This document shows positions 7,827 to 15,887 of a DNA stretch of 64,000 bases, piece by piece. Numbering within the stretch: the stretch's first letter is position 1; every line of letters begins with the position of its first letter. A program made the translations under genes and the position numbers. Below the pieces are notes generated by a model. It ran no database searches, was not told where the DNA came from, and worked only from the letters and a program-made list of their open reading frames with translations. Source of the stretch: Neorhodopirellula pilleata (GTDB lineage Bacteria; Planctomycetota; Planctomycetia; Pirellulales; Pirellulaceae); assembly GCF_007859915.1 (NCBI RefSeq), contig NZ_SJPM01000007.1:139298-203297 (forward strand), written 5' to 3'.

Positions 7827-8499
7827 AGCCCGCAAGCATCGACTGGATGCTTTCTTTAAGCTTCTCGAATTGCTTCGGCTCCGGCCAGTTGTAAAATCCT
7901 TCGATTTTGCCTTGCGGATCGACCAATCCGAATCGTTCGGTATGGAACTGTTTGTTAACCGGTTGGCGAAAGATTTCGGAACCGACCCGGCGAATGTAAT
8001 TCAAATCGCCCGTTAGAAACAGCCACTGGTCTTCGTCCGCACCAAAACGGGCTGCGTACTCTTGCAGCACTTCCGGGGTGTCTGTTTCCGGGTCGACGCT
8101 GATGGCGACAAACCGAACGCCTTGACCTTCGAACTCCTTTTGAAGTTCCTGGAGCTTTTGATTTTGTTGAACACAAATGCTCGGGCAGGTGCTGAAGAAA
8201 AAACTGACGACGTAAGGCACACCTTTGAGGTCTTCGCTTGAGACGGTTTCGCCGCTGCGTTCGGTCAACTCAAATCGGCTGAGCCACTCTTCGTCCTCGG
8301 GCGGTTTGGTCGGCATCGCATTCTCGATGTCCGACGCCCGAACGGTTTCATTGTCAACGACCGCATTGTCATTGGTAAAGACGACGTCGCCGGACGCGGG
8401 GCCGACAGCGGGTGGGGTCGGTTGTCGCAGGGCACGAACACCCAACCCTAACAAAACACCGGTGACAAGGATCAGGACAAGATTGAAAGCGGTTTTCAT
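7822..8499 (-). CDS. SCO1/SenC family copper chaperone (first of two)
   Basis: 225 aa, with an N-terminal membrane anchor (about residues 5-23) and a thioredoxin-like fold. The copper ligands are CPSIC (C105, C109) and a distant His (H186, in KQFHTERFGLVD). SCO proteins deliver copper to the CuA site of cytochrome oxidase on the outer face of the membrane. It follows the ABC permease by 45 nt and precedes DUF420. A second SCO (41100) lies inside the oxidase operon, so this one may serve another oxidase or assembly step. Its last codon and stop lie in a repeat. Confidence 0.92.
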   Translation of the reverse strand: MKTAFNLVLILVTGVLLGLGVRALRQPTPPAVGPASGDVVFTNDNAVVDNETVRASDIENAMPTKPPEDEEWLSRFELTERSGETVSSEDLKGVPYVVSFFFSTCPSICVQQNQKLQELQKEFEGQGVRFVAISVDPETDTPEVLQEYAARFGADEDQWLFLTGDLNYIRRVGSEIFRQPVNKQFHTERFGLVDPQGKIEGFYNWPEPKQFEKLKESIQSMLAGC

Positions 8500-8544
8500 G
8501 GAGATGAACTAGCTGGAAAAAACGGCATCGTGTTGGTATCGGGG

Positions 8545-9402
8545 CTAAACAATCGTATCAACCCGGCGACTGCCTCGCATCAGTATCCATGCAATCGACA
8601 ACGTTGCGATCGTGGCGATTACGGTAACGATCCAGCATGTCATCGGAGACGGGGCGAACCCCGCGGTAGAAAGATCCACCGATGGATTGATCAATCGTCG
8701 TAGTTCGACCATCGAATAGCTCAGCGGGTTGGCTCTCATGATACCGGCCAAAACCCATCCGCCCCAGCCGGTGTTTCCGTGGGACGCGTCGGCGCCAGGC
8801 CCCGCGATGTCCCACTCGGGGATTGGAAAAAAAGTCCCTGCCAATAGCCACATCGGCATCAGTCCCAACATCATGATCGCGTGGAAGCCCTGCGTGCTTT
8901 CCATCGGCCAAGCGACGATCATGCCCAACGCGCACATCGCGACCGCGATCAACGCGAGCAGCACCAACAGCATCGGAAACGTCGCTGAAATGGATGCGGC
9001 GCCGACGACGTAAACCAACGTCAGGAAAACCAACGCTTGCACCCAAGCGATCGCTGCCCCGCCGAGTACCTTACCAAGAAGCACGGGAAACCGGCCGACC
9101 GGCGAAACGAGTACCGATTGCATGAACCCCTCTCGCCGGTCCTCGATGACGGAGATCGTGGCAAAAATGGCCGTGAACAAAACGATCAACGCGACCGTTC
9201 CGGGTAAAAAGAACTGAGAAAAGTTCTCGCCACCGGCGGATTCAAATGATCCGCTCAGGCCCGTTCCAAACAACAACCAAAACAGTATCGGTTGCAAGAT
9301 CGCGGCGGTGACGCGATTGCGCTGGCGAAAAAATCGCGTCCATTCGCGTCGCGCCAGCATCCACGCGGCGCGAAATCGGCTGGACAGAGAGATTGGGTTC
9401 AT
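8545..9402 (-). CDS. ABC-2 type transporter permease
   Basis: 285 aa from the ATG at 9402 (MNPISLSSRFRAAW). A longer frame to 9510 runs into the repeat at 9478-9653 and is rejected. Six hydrophobic segments follow a cytoplasmic N-terminus with AWMLARREWTRFFRQ. The region VIEDRREGFMQSVLVSPVGR is typical of ABC-2 permeases of the drug/NodJ type. No ATPase gene adjoins it, although such permeases need one. Grouping with SCO1 and DUF420 suggests a role in oxidase biogenesis; that is inference from context, and the substrate is unknown. Confidence 0.88.
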   Translation of the reverse strand: MNPISLSSRFRAAWMLARREWTRFFRQRNRVTAAILQPILFWLLFGTGLSGSFESAGGENFSQFFLPGTVALIVLFTAIFATISVIEDRREGFMQSVLVSPVGRFPVLLGKVLGGAAIAWVQALVFLTLVYVVGAASISATFPMLLVLLALIAVAMCALGMIVAWPMESTQGFHAIMMLGLMPMWLLAGTFFPIPEWDIAGPGADASHGNTGWGGWVLAGIMRANPLSYSMVELRRLINPSVDLSTAGFAPSPMTCWIVTVIATIATLSIAWILMRGSRRVDTIV

Positions 9403-9477
9403 ATCAAACAGCCCGAAGCCGGTAGAGGTGGCAATGGCGATAAGCACCGCGTGAACATGAACTACCGCATTGTAAAA

Positions 9478-9653
9478 GTGGCACAGGCTTCCAGCCGTTT
9501 TATACCCCACAAGTCCTCATGTATTGCTCCCCTGCCAGCTCGTCTGGCAGGAAGCCGAGGTTGGCAAGCTTGCGAACCTTATTCACCCACGAGACGAGCT
9601 CGTGGGGGTCAAAAAAAAATGTGGGGTATAAAAAGGCTGGAAGCCAATGCCAC
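9478..9653. mobile_element. 176-bp MITE-like element, copy A
   Basis: Ends are imperfect terminal inverted repeats of about 34 bp: GTGGCACAGGCTTCCAGCC at the left and GGCTGGAAGCCAATGCCAC at the right, followed inward by TATACCCCACA and TGTGGGGTATA. Inside lie two perfect hairpins, CCTGCCAG-loop-CTGGCAGG (9531-9551) and CCCACGAG-loop-CTCGTGGG (9586-9606). Their loops CTCGT and ACGAG are complementary. There is no ORF of its own. Similarity to copy B (13443-13618) continues about 27 bp to the left (GTGAACATNA...CCGCAT). It is a non-autonomous element by structure; the mobilising enzyme is not in this window. Confidence 0.85.
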
Positions 9654-9700
9654 CAAAATGTAAAGATTCGGCGATCGGGAGGCAACCGAACCGGATAAAG

Positions 9701-10951
9701 CTAGAACTCTTGGTCGATCACTTCGTTCGAAGCCCGCGTTCCCAACGCCCCCCACAATCCATAAGGACTCGGCGAACCGGCGGCGAGGACACTGTTGGTC
9801 CCGCTTGTCGTTGCGTCGCAATACACACAAGGGCTGCGCCGATTGCCGGCGTTGATTGAATCGGTAATGAACTTCACCGCCCCGTCGGCCATTAAGATAT
9901 GAACGCCGCCTTGGTGATGGCTGCTGCTTGGTAATACGCCGTATCGTTCACTCGTGTTGACGGTACAAATTTCCGAATTGGGGGGCAATATCGTGTTGAA
10001 CTGAGTATGGATGGGGTGATAGTCGGCCCATTGGAATCCACGTTGGGTGACCGCAGAGGTCGTCGCGGTATCCGTCCAAAATCGCGGTCGCGCCGGGTCT
10101 AGGTAGCCGTTCGCCATGGCGACGTCTTCACAAAGTTTGGGGTTATTGAGCATGTTCACTGTGGTGTTGCCCCCTTTGGAATTATCAAAGCCGACGGCGC
10201 GAATGTCGTTGTCTTGCAAGCCTGTGATGACTTCTCCAACCGCAATGGTGTTGGACAGTCCGTCGGTGAGGTCACGAAACTTCATCGACTTTCGGGTAAC
10301 AAAGGCGCCTCGTAGCCCGCACCGGGAACGCGTCATCGCTTGGGAATCGGATTCATATAGCCATCTTCCGTTTGAAACGGACCCCTGCCATACGGTGACC
10401 CCTTCCATTGCATAGTAGAACCCGTCACCACTGCAAGCTGTGTAGTTGGTACGACCGAGCCCGGGTAAGCCGTATCCTGGATCGCTCGGGCACCGAAAGG
10501 TCGGGATGTTCGTGGCCCAAGGCGGGTAGTCTCCCTGACGCGGACGTGGGCCGAATGCCGGCCAACGATCACCGTCACTCTCGACCATCGGGTTGCTGAT
10601 TTGCTCCCAAAGCGACTGCTGTTCTACGAAAGGCAATAAACCGACCAGAAAAGAAAGCTCCAACCGCGTGAATCCGGTTCCATTACTGGCATCGCCGGCG
10701 GTGGCCGAATTGACCATCTCATTGGTCGCGCCGGTCCCTTCAATCGGCAACTGATTGTAAGCGGCATGATAGTTGTGAAGGCCCAGGCCGATCTGTTTCA
10801 CATTGTTGCTGCAGCTCATTCGCCGCGATGCCTCGCGGGCCGCCTGAACCGCCGGCAAAAGAAGCCCGACCAACACGCCGATGATCGCGATCACCACGAG
10901 TAGTTCGACTAACGTGAATCCGGTTCTATCGCGACGCGGGCAATCGTTCAT
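9701..10951 (-). CDS. DUF1559 prepilin-like protein (H-X9-DG)
   Basis: 416 aa from the ATG at 10951; a frame reaching 11119 overlaps the lipoprotein gene and lacks the pilin start. Begins with a type IV prepilin leader: GFTLVELLVVIAIIGVLVG, with Glu at +5 after the processing Gly, then the planctomycete continuation LLPAVQAAREASRR. The C-terminus has the H-X9-DG signature HQGGVHILMADG. Planctomycetes encode many such proteins; they should be inserted in the membrane and processed by a prepilin peptidase, with the globular part outside. Role unknown. It follows the small lipoprotein gene by 31 nt and is probably its operon partner. Confidence 0.93.
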   Translation of the reverse strand: MNDCPRRDRTGFTLVELLVVIAIIGVLVGLLLPAVQAAREASRRMSCSNNVKQIGLGLHNYHAAYNQLPIEGTGATNEMVNSATAGDASNGTGFTRLELSFLVGLLPFVEQQSLWEQISNPMVESDGDRWPAFGPRPRQGDYPPWATNIPTFRCPSDPGYGLPGLGRTNYTACSGDGFYYAMEGVTVWQGSVSNGRWLYESDSQAMTRSRCGLRGAFVTRKSMKFRDLTDGLSNTIAVGEVITGLQDNDIRAVGFDNSKGGNTTVNMLNNPKLCEDVAMANGYLDPARPRFWTDTATTSAVTQRGFQWADYHPIHTQFNTILPPNSEICTVNTSERYGVLPSSSHHQGGVHILMADGAVKFITDSINAGNRRSPCVYCDATTSGTNSVLAAGSPSPYGLWGALGTRASNEVIDQEF

Positions 10952-10982
10952 GGCACTCGGTCCGAGTAGAAGTTTGAGATAT

Positions 10983-11189
10983 TTATTCTTCCGCCGCCTG
11001 ATCGCTCGCTGCCTCTTCGGCGTTAATTTGCGCCAGCACATCTTCGTAGCGGTAGGCATCGGTTTCCTCGACGATCGAGTTTTGAGGTTTTCCGCACCCG
11101 ACAAGTAACACGGCGGCAAAGAAAGTCAAAATGCCCAACCAAGCGAATGAATCGGGACAAAAACGAATTGCAGGGTGGCGTGGTCGCAT
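10983..11189 (-). CDS. Small lipoprotein paired with DUF1559
   Basis: 68 aa from the ATG at 11189, which has a strong ribosome site GGGGAGGAA upstream. A hydrophobic stretch (about residues 15-29) ends in the lipobox LLVGC, predicting signal peptidase II cleavage and lipid attachment. The mature part is short and acidic (EETDAYRYEDVLAQINAEEA). Small lipoproteins next to DUF1559 genes are frequent in planctomycetes as far as I know. No function is assigned. Confidence 0.8.
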   Translation of the reverse strand: MRPRHPAIRFCPDSFAWLGILTFFAAVLLVGCGKPQNSIVEETDAYRYEDVLAQINAEEAASDQAAEE

Positions 11190-11441
11190 CTCAAATTCCT
11201 CCCCACAAGAATCAGGCGGCCTTGGGACAATACTCCTATGTTTTATGAGTCGGGTGTTTCCAAGACAAGTTAATTTTCGATGAGGACGCCCACTTTGCCC
11301 GTCATCCCTTTGTAAGGGTCCGCTGGCCGCTCGTAGTGGTTGTCGCAAAAACGTGGGATCTCGGGCGACGATGTGCGGGACTTGTTCGGTAGGATAGACT
11401 GATTATCCAATCTGCCGACTCCCACATCGCTAACATTCAAT

Positions 11442-13409
11442 ATGCCCATCCTTCCGAGTCGTCAGCGATTCGACGACTACCGAAGCACGGTTCGCGAACG
11501 TCACCGCCGTTCGAACTCGCAGCCGCCACCTCGTTCGCCGCATTCGGACGATGATCGCAGTCGCAAAAAGATTGGTGACCGTGAGCGGTCTTTTTTCGAA
11601 TTGTTTGGTGAATTTTGGAAGTTGATCGCCGGACATCGCGGAACGATCATCGCCGCTTTGTTCTTTTTGACGATCAGCATCGCGTTGCGTTTGATTCCGC
11701 CGCTGGGCACTAAACTCGCCATCGACTCGGTATTGACTCGGCCGCCCCAACCATTGCCCGAAGCGATGGCGGACTTGCCGGGCGTGTTTGCGATTCTCGG
11801 CGATCCGATCGACACGCCCATGCGGACGCTGCTGGGGATCGGGTTGTTCGTGACGGTGATTACTCTGATCGGGACGGCGATCAATCTGATCGGACGATGG
11901 CTGGCCACCAAAGCGGTCAACAAGTCCCAAGTTTCGATCCGACGACACGTCTTTGACCACGCCGTTCGCTTGCCGCTGCATCATGTCTATTCAATGAAAA
12001 GCGGCGGCGTGGCGAGTTTGATCCGCGAAGACGCCGGTGGAGTTTCGGAACTCATCTTCAGCATGCTTTACAACCCCTGGCGGGCGATCGTTCAGTTCAC
12101 GGGGTCGCTGGTGATTCTTATGTTCGTCGATTGGAAGCTGATGATCGGTGGCATGACGTTGCTGCCCATCGTATGGATCACTCACCGAACGTACATCAAT
12201 CGTATCCGGCCCTTGTTTCGCGATGTTCGCAAACAACGCCAACGCATCGACAGTGGCGCGACCGAAACCTTCGGCGGCATTCGCGTCGTGCGAACGTTTT
12301 CGAGAGCCCGCAGCGAATCATCACGCTACGTCCGCGAAGGCGATTTTCTGGTCCGGCAACAACTCTTCACGTGGTGGTGGATGCGGATCATCGAAACGAT
12401 CTGGGAAGTCGTCATTCCACTTGCCTCGACGGGCCTGTTGCTCTATGGCGGTTATCAAATCATCGAAGGCGAACTGACGCTCGGTGACCTGATGATGTTT
12501 CTGGTTTATTTGACGATGTTGTTGGACCCGCTCGCCACCCTCGCCGGCAGCGCCGTCACGTTCCAAAATAACCTCGCCGGCTTGGATCGCATCTTGGACG
12601 TCCTTGACGTGGACGAAGAACTACCCAGCCGCGAAGGTGCCGCCCGTTTGCCCGCCGACGTGCGGGGCGGAGCGATCGAAATGCGGAACGTATCGTTCTC
12701 ATATCCCGGAACCCAAACGCGGGTCCTGCGGAACATCAACATCGACGTGCGATCCGGGCAAACGGTCGCGTTGGTCGGACGCAGCGGTGCGGGAAAAACA
12801 ACGCTGACTAATTTGATCTCTCGGTTTTACGATCCGACCGAGGGCGAGGTGATCTACAACGGCGTCGACTTGCGTGACATCCAACTCTCGAGCTACCGCT
12901 CGCTGCTCGGGATCGTCGAACAGGACGTGTTTTTGTTCGACGGAACGATCCACGAAAACATCGCATACGCCCATCCCAAAGCCGACCGGGGCGAAGTGGT
13001 TCGTGCGGCGTCCGCTGCGGCGGCACACGAGTTCATCGTTAGGTTTGAGCGTGGATACGACACCGTCATCGGAGAACGAGGCGTCAAGCTCTCGGGCGGT
13101 CAACGACAACGACTCGCCATCGCCCGCGCGATCCTGGCCGACCCTCAAATCTTGATTCTCGACGAGGCAACCAGCAACCTCGACAGTGAGAGCGAACGTT
13201 TGATCCAAGAGAGCTTGACGGAGCTTCTCGAAGACCGAACCGCATTCGTGATCGCACACCGATTGAGCACGATCATGGGTGCGGATCAAATCATCGTGCT
13301 CGAAGACGGTGAGGTGATCGAAACCGGCACGCACGCCGAATTGCTTGCTCGAGGTGGACGCTACCAAGACATGATTCATTTGCAAATGAACCAAGCTCCG
13401 GTCGCTTAG
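11442..13409 (+). CDS. ABC exporter, fused permease and ATPase (MsbA/MdlB type)
   Basis: 655 aa half-transporter. A charged cytoplasmic leader precedes a six-helix type I export domain (about residues 60-360). The nucleotide-binding domain contains Walker A LVGRSGAGKTT, the signature LSGGQRQR, Walker B ILILDEATSNLD and the H-loop AHRLSTI. It should work as a dimer and export a lipid or other hydrophobic compound from the inner membrane; the substrate cannot be deduced. It stands alone between two MITE-like copies and is convergent with the second exporter at 13659-15623. Confidence 0.93.
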   Translation: MPILPSRQRFDDYRSTVRERHRRSNSQPPPRSPHSDDDRSRKKIGDRERSFFELFGEFWKLIAGHRGTIIAALFFLTISIALRLIPPLGTKLAIDSVLTRPPQPLPEAMADLPGVFAILGDPIDTPMRTLLGIGLFVTVITLIGTAINLIGRWLATKAVNKSQVSIRRHVFDHAVRLPLHHVYSMKSGGVASLIREDAGGVSELIFSMLYNPWRAIVQFTGSLVILMFVDWKLMIGGMTLLPIVWITHRTYINRIRPLFRDVRKQRQRIDSGATETFGGIRVVRTFSRARSESSRYVREGDFLVRQQLFTWWWMRIIETIWEVVIPLASTGLLLYGGYQIIEGELTLGDLMMFLVYLTMLLDPLATLAGSAVTFQNNLAGLDRILDVLDVDEELPSREGAARLPADVRGGAIEMRNVSFSYPGTQTRVLRNINIDVRSGQTVALVGRSGAGKTTLTNLISRFYDPTEGEVIYNGVDLRDIQLSSYRSLLGIVEQDVFLFDGTIHENIAYAHPKADRGEVVRAASAAAAHEFIVRFERGYDTVIGERGVKLSGGQRQRLAIARAILADPQILILDEATSNLDSESERLIQESLTELLEDRTAFVIAHRLSTIMGADQIIVLEDGEVIETGTHAELLARGGRYQDMIHLQMNQAPVA

Positions 13410-13442
13410 CATCGTGTGAACATTAGGGGCCGCATGATAAAA

Positions 13443-13618
13443 GTGGCATAGGCTTCCAGCCTTTGTATACCCCACAAGTCCTCATGTATTGCTCCCCTGC
13501 CAGCTCGTCTGGCAGGAAGCCGAGGTTGTCTAGCTTGCGAACCTTCTTCACCCACGAGGCGAGCTCGTGGGGGTCAAAAAAGATGTGGGGGTATGAAAAG
13601 GCCGGAGGCCAATGCCAC
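13443..13618. mobile_element. 176-bp MITE-like element, copy B
   Basis: Same length and orientation as copy A. Both internal hairpin stems are unchanged (CCTGCCAG/CTGGCAGG and CCCACGAG/CTCGTGGG). The second loop is GCGAG instead of ACGAG, which still pairs with CTCGT through a G-U pair. At the right edge an 18-bp direct repeat GCCACGATCCCGGCCTTT occurs twice (13614-13649). It lies between the 3' ends of two convergent ABC exporter genes. Confidence 0.85.
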
Positions 13619-13658
13619 GATCCCGGCCTTTGCCACGATCCCGGCCTTTGCCAGCCGG

Positions 13659-15623
13659 CTAGGCCGCATCCGCGTAGTCGCTGTGGCATAGATTGCGATA
13701 AAAGCTATTCGTCGCGAGTAAATGTTGATGCTTGCCGATTGCGGCGACTTGACCGTGATCGAGTACCGCGACGCGATCGGCCATCGCCAACGTGCTCGCC
13801 CTGTGGGTCACCATGATTCCCGTGCGACCGACCAAGAACTTTTCGAGCGCTTCGTGGATCAATCGCTCGCTCTCGATGTCGATTTGGCTGGTCGCTTCGT
13901 CCAAGATCAAAATATCCGGATCTCGCAAGAACGCGCGAGCTAGTGCGATTCGCTGCATCTGCCCGCCGGACAAACGTACGCCGCCGTTACCTAAAAATGA
14001 CTGGTATCCGTTGGGCGTTTTTCGCAAGATGAAATCATCCGCGAAGGCCAACTTTGCCGCCCGCACCACGTCATGTGAGTCCGCACTCGGGCTTCCGTAG
14101 CGAATGTTGTTCTCGATCGTATCATCAAACAAGACCGTTCGTTGAGTCACCAAGGCGATCCTCCGTCGCAGATTCCGCGTCGACAGATCAGCGATCGACG
14201 TCCCGTCAAAACAAACGCGTCCTTGATGCGGGTCATCGAAACGGCACAACAAACTAATCAACGTGCTCTTGCCGCAACCATTCGGTCCGACCAAAGCGAT
14301 CGTTTCACCGTGGGCGATCTCCAGGTCAATCCCGCGCAGTACCAGAGGCCCCGATGGATACTGGAAATGCACGTTTTCAAACCGGATCTTTTCATGGGGC
14401 CGCGTTAGCGCCACCGGCGATACAGGCTCTTCAACCCGGACGGGTGCGTCAATGATTTCGTAAACCCGTGACGACGCCGCGATGCCGCGTTGCAAGGCAC
14501 TCCATACGTCCGACAGCTTTCTTGCCGGATCGGAAGCGCCGATCAAGAACGCAAAGAACAACAACACCATCCCATCATCAAGAGGACGGTCGGTCATCCG
14601 GATGCCCAACAAGTGGGTTTGTTGATTGATGGTCAGATAACCGCCCGCGATGATCGCCAATCCCACCACCGTCAGTCCTAGCAACTCACTGACACCTCGG
14701 GCGGCGGTATTGTAGAACGCAACCTTCATCGAACGGGCGAAGTAACCTGCGGCATGCTGACGAAATCGAGCCCGTTCGTGAGATTGCGTGTTGGATGACT
14801 TCACGACCCGGATGCCGTTGAACGCATCGTTGAGCATCCCGTACAGACTGCTCATTTCTTCCATTACCCGGCGACTGGCGCGACGGATCGATTTGCTCAA
14901 CCGCTGCATCACCACCGCAACGATGGGCGAAACCACCAACACGAGCAGTAACAACCGCGGGCACACCAACGCCGCACCGAGCAAACACACAAACATCTTC
15001 AGCGGTTCGCGAATCAATCGTCCGATCAACGTGCTCAAGCCGACGCCGATGTGCGAAACGTCATTGGTCAGTCGACTCGTCAAGTTCGCCGAACCGTTTT
15101 CGCCGAAATGATCGAGGTCCAGATGCAGCGATTTGCGAAAGAACTTTTCTCGCAGATCCATCACCGTTCCCTCGGAAATGTACTGAACCAACATCAAGTT
15201 GATCGTCAGCGCGACCAGTTTGATCGCCGTCCCCGCGACTAAAAAGCCGACGACGAGCAACAACGTATTGAACGGTCCCGTCGGTGCCCATCGGTTGACC
15301 GTCGGTGCAATCCGGTGCAACCACTGCGACGAGTACTCCGCCGCAGTCTGTTCAAATTCCAACTTCGATCGCAGCGAGGTGTCGTCCGGTGGCGTTTGAG
15401 ACAACGCTTCCTGAACCTTGGCGAGTTCCTGGTCGGCTTGTTCGACCCGGACTTGCAGGTAGGACTTCAGGTCGTGGCCTTCGAACACGACCTCAACCAT
15501 CGGATACAACGTTCCGATATTGCCGCCCCACATCCCAGCGATCACGAGGGATGTCAACAGGACGCCCAACAGCGACCAGCGTCGATGAGCGGCGAGACGC
15601 AAAACCCGGCGAAATGACTTCAT
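13659..15623 (-). CDS. ABC exporter, fused permease and ATPase (MsbA-like)
   Basis: 654 aa. TM1 (about residues 18-42) is followed by an unusually long external segment of about 65 residues, partly predicted coiled coil (VEQADQELAKVQEAL), before TM2. The ATPase has Walker A LVGPNGCGKST, signature LSGGQMQR, Walker B ILILDEATSQID and H-loop THRASTL. Lipid or lipopolysaccharide-type export is a family expectation only. It is divergent from the SPFH genes across 264 bp (15624-15887), in which I see no further feature. Confidence 0.93.
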   Translation of the reverse strand: MKSFRRVLRLAAHRRWSLLGVLLTSLVIAGMWGGNIGTLYPMVEVVFEGHDLKSYLQVRVEQADQELAKVQEALSQTPPDDTSLRSKLEFEQTAAEYSSQWLHRIAPTVNRWAPTGPFNTLLLVVGFLVAGTAIKLVALTINLMLVQYISEGTVMDLREKFFRKSLHLDLDHFGENGSANLTSRLTNDVSHIGVGLSTLIGRLIREPLKMFVCLLGAALVCPRLLLLVLVVSPIVAVVMQRLSKSIRRASRRVMEEMSSLYGMLNDAFNGIRVVKSSNTQSHERARFRQHAAGYFARSMKVAFYNTAARGVSELLGLTVVGLAIIAGGYLTINQQTHLLGIRMTDRPLDDGMVLLFFAFLIGASDPARKLSDVWSALQRGIAASSRVYEIIDAPVRVEEPVSPVALTRPHEKIRFENVHFQYPSGPLVLRGIDLEIAHGETIALVGPNGCGKSTLISLLCRFDDPHQGRVCFDGTSIADLSTRNLRRRIALVTQRTVLFDDTIENNIRYGSPSADSHDVVRAAKLAFADDFILRKTPNGYQSFLGNGGVRLSGGQMQRIALARAFLRDPDILILDEATSQIDIESERLIHEALEKFLVGRTGIMVTHRASTLAMADRVAVLDHGQVAAIGKHQHLLATNSFYRNLCHSDYADAA

Positions 15624-15887
15624 GGCGGGAAAAACAGGGCGAAACGTGGAGTCGGGCGGAAAACCACGCTTGTATCAGCAGTCGCGAAACCACTGCCAGA
15701 CGGATTTATCCGCCGAATCACCCACCGCCGCGCCCTGCGTGCTAGGTTTTACCGCCTCATAGTTACCGCGACCCCTCTTCGAGCCGCTACCGAACCGGCC
15801 GAACTATCAATCATCTCAGAATTATCGCGATGACCACACTGCCGAACCAGCGGGGCCCGGCATCCACCTCCTTCCCAAGAACCGAAA

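Noticed and set aside
9478..9494. TGGCAC at the edge of the MITE-like element as a sigma-54 -24 site
   Set aside because: The required TTGC about 5 nt downstream is absent (TCCA); it is part of the terminal inverted repeat.
9403..9510. Longer start for the ABC permease (ATG at 9510)
   Set aside because: The extra residues are translated from the repeat element; the ATG at 9402 begins family-like sequence.
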